From: Apodospora peruviana | Taxonomy: Eukaryota > Ascomycota > Sordariomycetes > Sordariales > Lasiosphaeriaceae | Assembly: GCA_033439685.1 (NCBI GenBank) | Contig: JAUEDM010000003.1 | Location: 402,001 to 466,000, forward strand | Direction: 5' to 3' | DNA length: 64,000 nt | Part shown: positions 10,718-23,200 of the stretch, piece after piece | Numbering within the stretch: the first letter of the stretch is position 1 | Layout: each line of letters opens with the position of its first letter | Notes under the pieces: generated by a model | Databases searched by the model: none | What the model saw: the letters and a program-made list of their open reading frames with translations, nothing else | What the model was told of the DNA's origin: nothing | Position numbers and translations under genes: made by a program

Positions 10718-13167
10718 GACTAGCGAAAGTCACAGGTGGTCGCGATTGGCAGAATGGGGGTGTTTATGTATTTCTTTTCTTCTTGTTCGTTGGTGATCAG
10801 TTCCCGAGGAGGGGTTCGGGGTTGCTGGGGACCGAGCTGGAGACCTGTTGATTTGGCCGGTCGCACAGCGGTACAACGCGGTATTGGATGAAGACGGCGG
10901 TCTCAGATCGGAGGCGCAATGTCGAGCAGAGGCTGAAGCTGGAATTATCCTCGAGCGCAAATTGAGCAGCGTTGACTTCAAGGGACCAATCTCGACAGAC
11001 GGACGGTTCTTATTCGCGGACAACGAGGTATCGTGACGGGGCGAGCGGTTCTAGTCAAGCACGAGGCGGCGCTGGAGGTGGGCTGAGTCACGAACGGGCA
11101 CTGAGCGCACGAGTGATGAGGATGGGGACCGAGTGCGCAAGCAGGTTGACCGACGAGGCGACTTTGAAAGCGTGTGTTCGCGTGCTGTGGTGGGGTCTTT
11201 CAGCGAGACAAAGAGGCCGCTCAGGGAAGATGATCCAAAGAATAAAACCGACCAACAGAAACGGAAACGATAAAAAGAAGAAAAGCACCCTCAGGGAAGA
11301 ATTGGCAAAGGCGGTGCGTGTCGAGACCGGATGGGCTGGGGGAGAGGGGAATCGGAAGGGGAAGGGGACGAAGAAGAGAGGAAAGGAAAAGAAGGGAAAG
11401 GGAGTGAAGGTTCCACAATATCGTGATTTTATTTTAGTGTGGATTCTTTTCGCTACCATTTTGCTGGCATGCTGATTCAGGCGCTGGCCACTGGGTAGTG
11501 GGCAGGCGGCAGTCGGGGCCAGTGCCACAGGCTGGACCTGGCCGCCAAAGTCACACTGCGGGTTCGGGGGGGTCCTAGGCTTGTTTGAGCCTTGCGGTTT
11601 GAGGTCACCCCGACTTTCAACATCCAGTGAACTTGGAAACGCCGCCAAGCAGCCAAGATCTCGTCGCATCGATATCAACTCTTGACCTGGGGTCCATAAA
11701 ATCCATATGCTGCGCCTCTCTTTGCGTGGGGTCTACGGCGTCAGAACCAGACAGCTGTCAACATTTGTTGGGATTTAATTTCGACTGAAAAGCGCTTTGT
11801 TCCTGGCAAGGTACGGGTGCCCTGGTGACGTACGTGCCTTCTCCCCCGCATTATCAACTCACAAAGCCCATTTCTCCCCTAGAGTTCCTTGACCTGGACT
11901 TGGGGTTAGAAGGTGATCTTAGGTCGCTTGGCGGTGGCCTCAAAAAGGCGGTGACGATGCCGGTAGGTAGTCTGGTACGTCTGGATACAAGGCTGGCTCG
12001 TTGCTGGTGCATAACTGCCCGGGGTATAGGGTATAGCGTGCCATCCTGGTGACGACAGACGAACGGTGTAGACAGTGGTATGCAGCCCGAGCATGCCGAG
12101 GTCAGCTGGAGCTAGATGACGGATCTGATGTTGGGCCGACTTTTCTTTGGTGTCGCGAGATCGGAGCGTGATGCTACGTATTCCAAAAAAGGAACAGGGA
12201 CAAGCGCGGATCTGGACAGTGCGCGCGGACCGTGTAGCGCAGCGGATTCTTGCTTACCTAACCCGTACCGGTAGGGAAGGTAATTCCAGATCGGACGCGC
12301 TAGCGATCGGCTGCTGCCGGACGTCCAGGGTGCCTCGTCTCCTCTTCAGCCGCATCATTGGCCTGGCAGTCTTGCATTCAACTTCACGTCGACCTCAACC
12401 TCAATATCACTGTCGACAATCCACCTCCAAGACCCAAATTCCCGAATTTTTTTTGTATTTGGTCAGCGATCCCTGTTGACCAGTGGCCAAAGTTGCGCTA
12501 CTATCAATGAGCAACATTCTCATAGACAGAGAGCATCTCTACCGAGAGTTGGTTGCTTCCCTGCATTCGTTCTTACGTCCTTACAAGTGTTTCATCCCCA
12601 TCCATCTGTGTCTGGATTATGGACATGTATGTGCTGTGGCAATCTATATCAGCAGTGCGAACTGTTATCGCGTGAGGCACGTGGTGGAGCCAAACATGCC
12701 GTGCTCACTCAAAGGTGTCAATATGAATGCATCATCTTGAGGGCGATAGAGGATTATAATGGATGGTGAAAAGCTTCACGATCCACGCTTCAACTTCAGT
12801 TGCTCAGTCTGTTGCGAAGAGTCATGAGTTGATTCAGGACGATGCGAGAGATGACGGATGGAAGCTCCTGGCCCTGTTGTCCATCGAAGGTGCACCAGAG
12901 AGCAAATGCCATGATTTGTCGGCTGCGCGTGTGCCAGCTTGGGATGAATGGATGGTTGCGTCCAACAAAGGCGCCCAAAAACGCACCAAAAGATGTGCGA
13001 TGGAGCCTGAATATAAAATCCTAAGCGTGTTGTAAAAAGCGTCTTCTCTTTCTCCAGAACAACGACCACGGATCCGTCGCCTTGCTGTTGTTATTGCTGC
13101 TTGAATCAAGGCACTGCTCACCACCCACCACATTTGCTTCGCACGCATCACACAAGAAATAGCAAAA
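10718..13167. other. Intergenic, divergent promoters of eIF2A and the 770-aa gene
   Basis: About 2.45 kb between two genes transcribed away from each other. A purine-rich tract at 11,340-11,405 produces spurious long frames on both strands. No coding region could be supported. A TAGCGCAGCGGATT word at about 12,234 resembles a tRNA A box but no B box or cloverleaf follows. Confidence 0.5.
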
Positions 13168-15743
13168 ATGAGCGAGGAAGACACGGCGCAGTGGGTCAAC
13201 GAAAACCAGGCCGCTGGCAGGAGGGTTGTCGGCCGTCCTGGCTTGCGGCCTCCTCCGGGGTTCGAGCACCTCGTTTCTGCCTCTCCCGGTAAGTTGTGAC
13301 AGCCAGGGCAGTGCTGTGCAATTATTAATGATTATGGGCGTCCGTACTGCATTCTCAGCAACGCCTCACCCGCACCTTATTCCCCAATACCTTACCCACC
13401 TTATAAACTCCGGCACGGCTCAAGCAAACCTACCTTACTCCTTTACCCCCACCACGTTAACCTTAACCTCTCAGCTGACATATCCGCGCCAGCTGGACAA
13501 CCCGCTGGACAAACACCTGCTACAGAAGTCCATTCTCAGGCATCCCAGCCTAAGGTAATTGACCAGAGCAACGGCTCCGAACCGAACACCGAAAATTCGG
13601 AAATTCGCCCACTACTCATCCCCAAAACACGCGTCAAACAAGCGCCAATGGCCGACGATCACGAATCTGCGGACGGCACATCGCCATCCCGCCCGTCACC
13701 GCAGAGCATCGCCTTTGAGCAGGTTTCCTCGAACGCGGGGAGCTCTGGTGCGGAATTCGGCATTTTCCCCCTTCCGCCACCAGTACCTGATCAGGTCGAG
13801 ACCATGTCGGAGGCGAATGCGTCCATTACCACGGTCGAAACGAGCGTCAGACCCGTAGCGCCCGTGCCCGCTGTCCGAATAGCGTCGACCCATGCGCCCT
13901 TGTCCCCGCGCCATTGCGATGACCTCGAGAAGATTATGAAGCGTAAGGCCCAAGACATCAAGGAGTACGAGCATTTTGAGAATTTCTCCATCATGCACAT
14001 GGACTGGGCTGCCGGCAACCCCAACGACCCTCAAGCCACACCCAGTGCTGGCGCTGCCAAGTACCTCAGTCTGACCACCGAGGAGCTTGAACTCCAAAAC
14101 CGGGTTGCCGAGCTGGTCGCAATGTCCATCAAGGGCGCCGAGGGTGATCAACGTGACGACGACGTGAGTATACAATTCCAGCAGCTGTTCGGCCATGCGT
14201 AACTGAGGAAGCGGGGCACACTGACCCGAGATTTATGCAGTGGAGCAAGTCCATGTTCTTTGGCGACCGTCTCCAAGCCAAAAACGGCGAGAATATGTTC
14301 TTCATCGAGATACAGCTTAAGCGCATCTCTGGCGCCGACGACAATCTGCTGACGCGCTGCGGAGTCAACCCCCGTTATGTCTGGCTCTCGCTGCGCGATA
14401 TGGATCATGCGATCGATCCCACCATTATGTCAGGTACCCTTAGGTTGCCCCAGTTCGACTTCAATTTTAAGAAGCTCCTTCCGTCAGTGACGGACAGTCC
14501 CGAAGGTTCAGGGAAGATCGCGTCAGACGTCGTCGACAAGAAGGGGTCGGATAATACACAAGACGAGCAGCAACAGAACCTGATCACCCCTCCAACTCCC
14601 AGGCTTGCTTCAGTAGACTTGCCGACCCGTAATCTCACCCGTGTAGCAGAAGCCAGCTTGAAGCGCTTGGCTGCGTTCGGTCGCTCGGGAACCACGAACA
14701 TAGAGAAGAAAGCAAAGGTAGAAGAGGAAAGCGGTGCTCCTGCTCAGCCTGGTATAGACCTCAGCGCACCGGATCTTGTCACTGTGCCTTTGTCGGATGA
14801 TGACGCGAAGGACGAGGCGACAGCAGCCAACGACGGCAAACCTTCCGGTATCCCCCGCAGCTTGCCCATGCCACACAGCAACAGCTGGGGCAACATAGTC
14901 GCCGTAGCTGGCGACGGTGACGACAAGAACAACAACGGTGATAGCGTTGTCATAGATAAAGAGCAATTCAGTGATGACGGTATCGGCCTCGGCATCGGCA
15001 ACAGCGACCCCAAGACAGAGGATGCCACCCCCCTCGTACAAAACTGCCTGGCCCCCCATCTGCCGGCGCTGCAAAAGACGCTCCGCGTCAAGCGCGAAGA
15101 GATGGCCGACGACCTCGCCAAGGACCCTGCCTTCCCCGAACGTAAGGAGAAGTCGTCCATCTACGTCGTCCGGGCCGTCGCCATGCCATATCCCCCATAC
15201 GCGCCCAATGTCTTCTCTGGTCCCCGGATCGGCGACCGTTACGCCACGCTGCTTTCTTCCGGAGGCTGGGTCGTGCCGCCCCTGGAGGAGCGGATCAAGT
15301 GGCGCAACGTGCACTACAAGACCAACCTTCCGACCTCGACCACGGACAGCAGCACAGCGGATGACAAGACACGAGTTCAGGTTTGCTGCGCCAAGTCTGC
15401 GAATTTCGACTGGTCCAACAACGGTCCGCCTCGGTATTATGGCGAGGGAGCGCCCGTGTGGCGCGAGCTGGCTGATCCGTGTCTCGAGGACGTCCACTGG
15501 ATGGTCTGGCAGCTCTTGGCTGGGAAGCAATTTGTCGGTTTCCGTACGGGGTCGGGCTTCGGCATGGTGAGGGGGAATACTTCGGGTGATAGGGTTAAGC
15601 TTGACGAGTGTCCTTTCTCGTCGCCATCGCGCGAGGCGATCCGGCTCTCGAAGGAGATGGAGATGGAGTTGTTGGCTTCGGCTTCGTTGGCGAATGACGT
15701 CAAGGCTGAGCCTGAGACTGAGACTGAGATCCAGTTTCTTTGA
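13168..15743 (+). CDS. Unrecognised 770-aa fungal protein
   Basis: Three exons (13168-13288, 13475-14163, 14241-15743) join with matching phases and consensus GTAAGT/GTGAGT donors to give 770 residues. I do not recognise the family. The N-terminus has a short motif WVNENQAAGRRVVGRPG and then a disordered Pro/Thr/Ser region. A folded-looking block (about 250-335) spans HCDDLEKIMKRKAQDIKEYE through WSKSMFFGDRLQAKNGENMF to NPRYVWLSLRDMDHAIDP. After a long acidic, disordered linker (about 340-540), a second conserved-looking block contains SIYVVRAVAMPYPPYAPNVF, GGWVVPPLEERIKWRNVHYK and DVHWMVWQLLAGKQFVGF. No membrane segment or signal peptide is visible. The start was chosen because ATG 13168 has AAA before it and opens the exon that splices in phase. 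Confidence 0.8.
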
Positions 15744-17048
15744 GAGGTGGTAGGTTAGAGGTGTACTATTGTTACACAGTACGGATAGGATATCTCAGGA
15801 ACGTGTGGATGCTTCAAAGGTGTCTCCTCTTTTACGATCTTCTTTTTTTCGGTTGTCTACATTGTTTACTCATACCGGGTCTTCGGAGAGGAAGCGGCTG
15901 CGGAACTAAAGGAGTATGGATGGATGGGTTTACCGGTTTTCACGATACCCCGGGCCTTGGCTTGACTTGTCTTTACCTTGCTTAAGGTTATGGCTACTTG
16001 GGGCAAAAGAATAGAGATACTTAGGCGTTTACGGCGGTTTCTGGGCTATAGTGGTAGGCAGGTATGTCTTACATACTTGGCGCAACAAAATAGCGTTGAT
16101 ACGGCAGCGTTTTCAGAACAAAACAATGGGACTTTGATTTTACATTCTTCCACAACAGAACCAGGGTAATATACTATTATTTCTGCCTGTCTGTAGGCAA
16201 ATAAAGCAGTTCAACCATGGCTCTTTCCCTCTCTCCTCTCGGAGGTAGGGTTATTTGGTAGTATAGCTATGAGAAGAGGAACCACCGTGCCTCTCGTGTA
16301 TATTACCCTGGGAATGCAGTATGCACATCCTTCTAATAACAGTGGCGATTGAGAGACGATTTGAATATAATCTAGTTCGGTATGGCTCTGGCTACGGGCC
16401 ATAGGCGTGGAAACTCAGAGACAAAAGATCACGGACATTACCTAGGCATCTCGCTTAGTTATTTAACTTACATTTTGAGTAACGCCGTCACTTGTCTTGA
16501 CTGGATACCTTAGCAATATGAATCCCTCACTCTATGAGACTTCAGTCTGATGGGCGTTAGGAAAGAAAGACGGTATCGATGGAAACGAAACCAACCTGGG
16601 CAGGCCTCACAACTTTGTTGCGCGTTGACGACATTTATCATCTATTCTGGCTTCCGCCTTGACAAAGAAACCAATTACCCATTACCTAAACTCATATAGG
16701 AAAGAATCATGATCATTTCATTCTTATAGCCTAACTAATGGTGTTGTCGTGTGCTTTCAAGATATACAATAACTTGAGCAATCAATGGCAAATGAAGAGT
16801 CATGTTTCTCAACATGTTTAGTTCACTTTAGATTCTCGTTTTCCTAGGCGTTTGCCTCTCTTTTAATTCTGTCTTTCTGAAATCCAATCACAGATCTCTC
16901 AATATTGAAGCTCAATTCATGGGTCTTTTTATCTTATCCATTGAGACATTAATATGCGGAATTCGAAACATCGATAATAAATAGAAAGTTAGGTTATTTA
17001 TATATCTTAGCCATGCTGTAACTACTTATTGATTCTGTTTTTTCTATA
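15744..17048. other. Gene-free, increasingly AT-rich segment
   Basis: The first few hundred bases are the 3' UTR of the 770-aa gene. From about 16,400 base composition shifts towards A+T compared with neighbouring intergenic DNA, and stop codons are dense in all frames. No intact element ORF seen. Confidence 0.5.
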
Positions 17049-17221
17049 CGCTTTGTGACGAGCCAGTGCAATGACCCAAACCATTACACCAAACCCCCCT
17101 CAATCGCAAAAGGATGCCAGAATACCAAAGGTATCAACCTTTGGAATTCTAATGGGGTATATACCGTTAACGGTCGCAATCAATTCAATCAAGCCTCAGT
17201 CGCACCAACCGTCACACGCTT
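17049..17221. mobile_element. Probable solo LTR (163 bp) with 5-bp target-site duplication
   Basis: The segment 17054-17216 begins TGTGACG and ends CGTCACA, a perfect 7-base terminal inverted repeat with the TG...CA ends of an LTR. It is bounded on both sides by CGCTT (17049-17053 and 17217-17221), the 5-bp duplication made by retroviral-type integrases. A TATATA-containing promoter-like word lies at about 17,158-17,163. There is no internal coding region, so it would be a solo LTR left by recombination. The retrotransposon family cannot be named. A short MITE-like DNA element is the alternative; the 5-bp duplication and TG/CA ends favour an LTR. Confidence 0.7.
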
Positions 17222-20200
17222 CTCATTAGTTGTATTATCGCATTTTAAGCTAGAGCTACACTCTTATTACCTTTCGGACATCGTGATATCTTCATATCCC
17301 CTTTTATGGGTTGTTTACTTTTTACTTTTAATTCTCATCTCACCGTGCCCTTCGTAAGAGAGGTAGGTTATCGTGAGCGTAGCCGTATGACGTCTTGAAG
17401 ATGCGGGGATGGCTCAACCGGCTTTGATGTCGATCATCGCCTGATTTGTGGTCGCAGTACTCAACTCCTTCTCTTAAATGTTTGTCCCATCTTCACTTTT
17501 TATTCTCATCCAAAATTCTTTGCAGCTGCTAGATGGATCATATACGATTGATGGTTTGTTGGTGTTGTGCTTTGTTCAACAAACCTTGATTGACCCAAAA
17601 AAACGAATGATCCCATCCAGGAGTCACAACAACAACAACAGCAGCAATTCCTTGGCACCAACTGTCAACAGGCTCATCATCTCAACGCTGAATTAAACCT
17701 CTGAATATTCAAACAAAATACGAACCTTTGACGACACAGCAAGAATGAGATGATCTTCGAGACCCTTAATTTATCAGATCATCTGATTTGATTTGAACAA
17801 ATGTCTTACCCCTGAACCCTTGATTGTTGAGTGGTGTAGCTATCTTTAGCTCCTCTCCACAGAAGTCTGGAGTCAGTCGGTCCTTTACCTGTCTTCCTGA
17901 GTACTCATTCTAGTGGATAGTACTAGTAAATTATTTGAATATATGAATTTGCGGGATGGGGATGATCCAGGGAAGGGTCCATCCCAACCAGTCGATCGCC
18001 TCGTCTATCGGTACTACTCGACGACGATCTCTCAACCCTACCTACCTTAGCAAGGGGCTGAACTGCACACTATCAAGGGAAGAATCCTTTGTACCACCGT
18101 GTACAATATTGGGGGTCCCGTCACTCACTTGCCACCAGTGGCGTTGATCTTTTCTCCACAGGTGTGGCTTGTACGTGTACGTACATAATGTGCGTGTCAT
18201 TACCTGGTACTTTCCAGTTCTTCTCCGTGCGGCCGCACGGTGCTGCTGTCTCTCACGTTCATCAGCCTCCCCCAGATTTCCGTCCCCCCCCCCCCCTCTC
18301 ACTCACTCACTCGCTCGCCCACAGAGGAAACAAGTGGCTAGTGAGTGACCTGAGCCGCCGGCATTGTCAAGTTTCGACTTGTTTGAACCTGCGGGGGGTG
18401 CCTCCTCGCCAACCTATTCGCTTATCACTGGTATCGTCAATGCTTTACTTGTTGTCCTGATAGGACAGAAGACGTCGAGAAGCCGAATGATAGTGCAGTT
18501 TCATGTGGAGCGCCACAGACCAGAGACTGGAGTGGCGAGTGGGCACGGGGCTTCTTTCCCTATCAGGCGGGCCGATGGGCTCTCTCTGCCATGTCATTGG
18601 CTTCTTTCTCTCTCCTTTCCGTTGTTCGTCTCTCTCCGTTACATATAACGGTAGGTGATAGGTTGTACAGCCGACTTTACCTGATGTGTGGCGAATGGGA
18701 ATGAATATACACGTGTACAACAACGTCTTTCTCTTGCAGATCGTTGTGGCTAGTGAGAAATCCTTTACCGTGAGAGTTGGTCCCCTGGAACGAAGCCGAA
18801 CGGATGAATGAAGAGGATGGTGGCCCGTGAGATTCTGATGAGGCACAGTCACTGGCACACACACACACACACACACACACTTCTCTCTGTCTCTTTGTTT
18901 TCTGGTCAGTTGAGTCAAGCCACTTATCCGTTGAACACCTAGACTGCTGCAAACTGACGTGTTGCGCCACATCTAACACGCACAGAAATCTCTCAACTGA
19001 TGTTGTCTGTCCTGCTGTATCACTCGAAACTCTGCATAGTCGACACCTTGTACAGCTGAGGATTCATCATAAACGCGGCATCTGTCCAATTATTAGTGAG
19101 CTCTGCTGGCGGGCAACAGCGACAGGAAAGCAAAAGGCAAGGCCTAGATTTCTCCTCTCTTCTTGCACTGCCACACCTCTGGACTCGCTGCTGCAGTGCT
19201 GCTCTGGTCCAGAGAAGAAGGGAGGGGTTCGCTCGGCTAAGTGATCGGCACCCGCATGTCCGGATGTGGAAGACAGAGTGTGTCTCGGGAAGGGAAGCAG
19301 CACGAAGTTCGGGACCAGCGCACCGGGAGCTGGACGGAACCACCGTCCTCCGTACACCTCACCCCTCCGGTATCCGTAGATTTGTCCCTTATATAGGGGG
19401 GTGAGGGGAAAAGGGGTTAAAATAAGGGGGCATGTATATGCCAGCAGCAACTTGCTTCGCAGATACATCGCTGCAAACTGCAAGTCTGTCCACGCACCCC
19501 TTCTTCCCCCAATTTTCCCCCAGATAAGAAAACACAAAAAGCTTTTGCCAAGCTGTGGCGAGTGAGCCTGGGGGTCCAGAAAGTACCGATACAACGACGC
19601 CTGTTCTCCGCAGACAACGGACTTGTTCTTTGCACGTCCTGCAAGACGTGCAGAGCAGCAGCATGGGACGGCTGCAGGGCCCGGGACGCAATGCACGCAA
19701 ACCAATTTGCGCACCCAGGGTCCGTGGCACATCATATCGCATGGTGTAATTCTTATTTAGAGTGCACTGCAGCTAACATATGCCGGGGTTGTCTGACACA
19801 ACTATAGAACGCGTATACAACACCGCTGAAGGCGAATTTTGGTACCTTGAGAAATCTCTGGATCATGACCGAGCTGAAGTGAACGTGCAGACCTATATAT
19901 TCTTGCCACGATCTCTTCTGCTGGTGCTGGTGCTGCTGCTAATAATAGAAGACTAAAAAATAAACGATTCAGTGATGTGAATAGGCAAGTGATCGGACTT
20001 TGAAGATGGAAAATCCAGAAAGAAAAAAAAAAGAAGAGAGTAGCAACTACTTTTGTTAACCCTCAAAGGTATGTACCAAGCCGTCCACTGGTACGGTGTG
20101 ATATTCACACCGACGGAAGGAGAGAAGTGTAAAGGCATTACACCACAGACGAGACGCTGACGGATAGAAAAGATGGCGTGGACCTCCTTCGCGGGTTCCG

Positions 20201-23200
20201 AACGGCGGTCCGTCTCCATATACCCGCTCGCACTTGTGCGTGTCTCTCTGGGTGTGTGTGCGTGTAGGTAGATGTCGTGCTACTACTAACACGCGGCTTG
20301 CTTCGTCTCACGTATCGCGTGATGCCGGTCTGGGATAGATTGGGGAGGAGATGGGCGTCACAAAGATTAATCGAATGAACATGGTCTCGTCCGTCTTGTT
20401 CGGCCTTTTCTCGTTCCTGCCCCAAAACAGCATCGATCATCGGATACAGCTGCCGTGTACCCCTTTTCCATCCTTCCATCTCGAGAGAGTCATCTGACTA
20501 CCGCAGTCGTCGAGCCAGTCATCGGTATTATCCGTGGGTTCTCCTTGACAGGGACGGACGAACTGCTTGAACCATGTCCCGAGTCTCTGATTCGGTGCTG
20601 TGATCATGCACTTCGCAAGCAGGGACTCTGTTTAGAGCTTCTGCTTGCCACCGGCCGGGCGGATTGAGCTGATACGGACTGGAATCAAGAAAAGGGGGCT
20701 GAGGCTGAAAATGAGAAATCACGTCAGGTCGAAGGTCATTTTAAAAATAGAAATGTCAAGAAAGGACGGAGAGAGTGAAACAAAGATGGAAGTGGCGAGA
20801 AAAGAAAACAGCCGGTGGAAGATCTGATACGGAGAAGTCGTTCGGCGAACCTCAACGGAGGGGGAGGGAGGCCACTTGCCAAGAAACCCGGGCTCCCGGA
20901 ATCCAAGACTCCCGGCTCGGAGCTGCCGCCGGCTCGCATCCCGGAACTAGCAGAATCCGGGGATCTGGACTGACGCATGCAGATCTGAAAGGAACTTAAA
21001 ATAGAAAATGAGAAAATCATCATTCATCATAATTATGAAGTCAAGGATTTGATAGAGAAAAAATACATTTTTGTTGAGGTTCGAAGGGGCGATAAAACTT
21101 CGGTCGATCGCCACATGTTGCCTGGGTGGTCAATGACGGGGGATCTTCAATGTCGGTCTTGTCGATCATTGTGGCTGTGACAAGCACGCGATTTGTTCGC
21201 AATGGGATTTTCTGAGAATCGCATGTTTAGTTTTTCGATTATATGGCATTTTGTATGTTTCTGAGTGGTTGATACCGGTTTTCTGTGGTCGGATTATTCT
21301 AGCCCCCCCCCCCCAAACCTGGCACAACAGAGCCTCCTTTTTTCGTTTACCCCCTTTTTCCGCTTGTTGTCGGTTCGGGCTTGGCCGGTCGCTCGGTTGC
21401 TTGGGGAGATCACACAATGACTCGGTAGCGGGTCCAGAGCAGAGGAAAAAATAAATTGGAGAAGATGGTGGATTGAGGAGAGAAGAGATAAGTGAAGAGA
21501 TAAAATCAAATTGCCGTCCTGCGAGCAACGAAGAAAAAAAAAAAACTAATCTAAAGCGGCAATGGCGCTTGTCGTTGCAATGGTTTGCGTTTCTTGCAGG
21601 GAATATTTTGAACCTCAATTGGCACGCATTGGCCAATCGCGAGCCGTCAAGCCACCACACCTAAAGAATTGACCCCCGACAGGGGCGGCGCGGCTCTCTC
21701 CTTCGCGTCTCCCCATCACACGCTCTGCTGTCCACTCACTTACACAGCACCTGATGCCGTACTCCGTGTCCATCGGCGATTGGTACCCAAGCTTTTTTTT
21801 TTCTTTCAATCCACATTTTTCCAACATTTCGCCGAGTTCCATAACCATGAACCATCAGTTTTCGGCAGTTACGGGATGGGATGCTGGATTCATCGATGGG
21901 GAGGAAAAGAGAGCGATGGATGTGACGGTCATTTCCCAAATGCACGAACCCTCATGCACGTAAGGTTAGCTGATGGATGACGCCGTAATTGTTAAAAGCT
22001 AGAAGTCGATGTAGGGAAGCGGCAGGACGAAAAGCTCCGGTTGGCTCTTTTAATTACAGAACCACGCGCAAGAACAAGACCGTTAGCTGACAAGGATCTG
22101 GGGTTGGGAATAAGTTCATAACGAAATAAGGAAAGGAAAAGAAAGACAGAAAAAAAAAGGTAAGACAGAAGAGAGGCTGATGGAACATTAGACGGGACGG
22201 AGGGGACGGGCGGGAGACGGACGGAGTGGTAGTGCGAGAGAGAGAGAGAGAAACCCGCTTTGCCTGCCCCGGGAGGATGGATGGTCGATACGCAGCAGGT
22301 ACGGAGTACGTACGCAGGACCCTTTGATCATGCCTACGGAAGCAGGTAGGTGAGTGATAATTATAGAATGATGGGGAAACGCCTTTTCTTCTTTGGTAGC
22401 GAGAGGATACATTGCTCCTGTATTTCGTTCTTCGAAACTACCAACGTGTATCCAACGTTTCCGTCTTACCATTACTACAGCATGATACACTTGTGGTACA
22501 CATTACGGTGGTATTCTGATTATAGATAGGTAGCTGGTAATCAAGTCGCCCCCCGTTTTGCGAAGAACAAAAAAAAAGAGTCTGGTTGGCTTCATGAGAG
22601 AGGCCGTTTTTAAGGGGCTGAGAACAATGTCACTCCTGCTTGGTCAAGACTCATGGCCCAGACAGACCGTTTTACCGGTTTCCTTCTCCTCCTCTACTCA
22701 CTTCTCAGTCGGTCATTGGCGCTAGAAAACTTACCTATACCAGATGGGTTTGACACCAACGAAAGGACTAGCCAGGGGGGATGGCTTGGTGGTCTGGTGG
22801 TGATGATGTTTATTCCTTCTTGTCCAATGTTTGCGGACTGTTCTTCCCCAAAAGAAGACAGACAAGACAAGAAAACACGGCGGCGGCGACCGAACCCACC
22901 CCAGGGGTGGTTGGCCAGCTTGGCCACCTAGATGGGTTGGGCGTCGAGAAAAAACTCAACATCAGGCCACTCACTCGCAGGAACATCGATACACGTGTAA
23001 CTCACCTAGGTAGTCCAGAACATCTCTCTCGAGGAGAAGGAGTGGCCGAACGAGGAGGTCAAAGCACAGCTCATCATTCATCAGTGATGATTCCAAACAG
23101 CCGGTAAAATGTGTATCTAGTAGTACCGTATATGCAATAGACTCGAGCCACCTCACCAATACTCCGCTGTACCCGCTGCGCTGTCAGGTGCCAGACCACC

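Noticed and set aside
11088..11678. 196-codon minus-strand frame
   Set aside because: Driven by a purine-rich tract that reads as Phe/Pro/Leu/Ser repeats; no family signal.
12225..12310. tRNA-like A box (TAGCGCAGCGGATT)
   Set aside because: No GGTTCGA-type B box at the right distance and no acceptor stem.
14610..15530. 306-codon minus-strand frame
   Set aside because: Antisense to the third exon of the 770-aa gene, whose strand is fixed by consensus splice sites.
17400..17470. GGATGGCTCAACCGG word resembling a tRNA D-arm
   Set aside because: No T-arm or anticodon stem follows.
19067..19735. 222-codon minus-strand frame in the gene-poor region
   Set aside because: No recognisable motif, no partner exons, and overlapping long frames in other phases suggest chance in GC-rich DNA.
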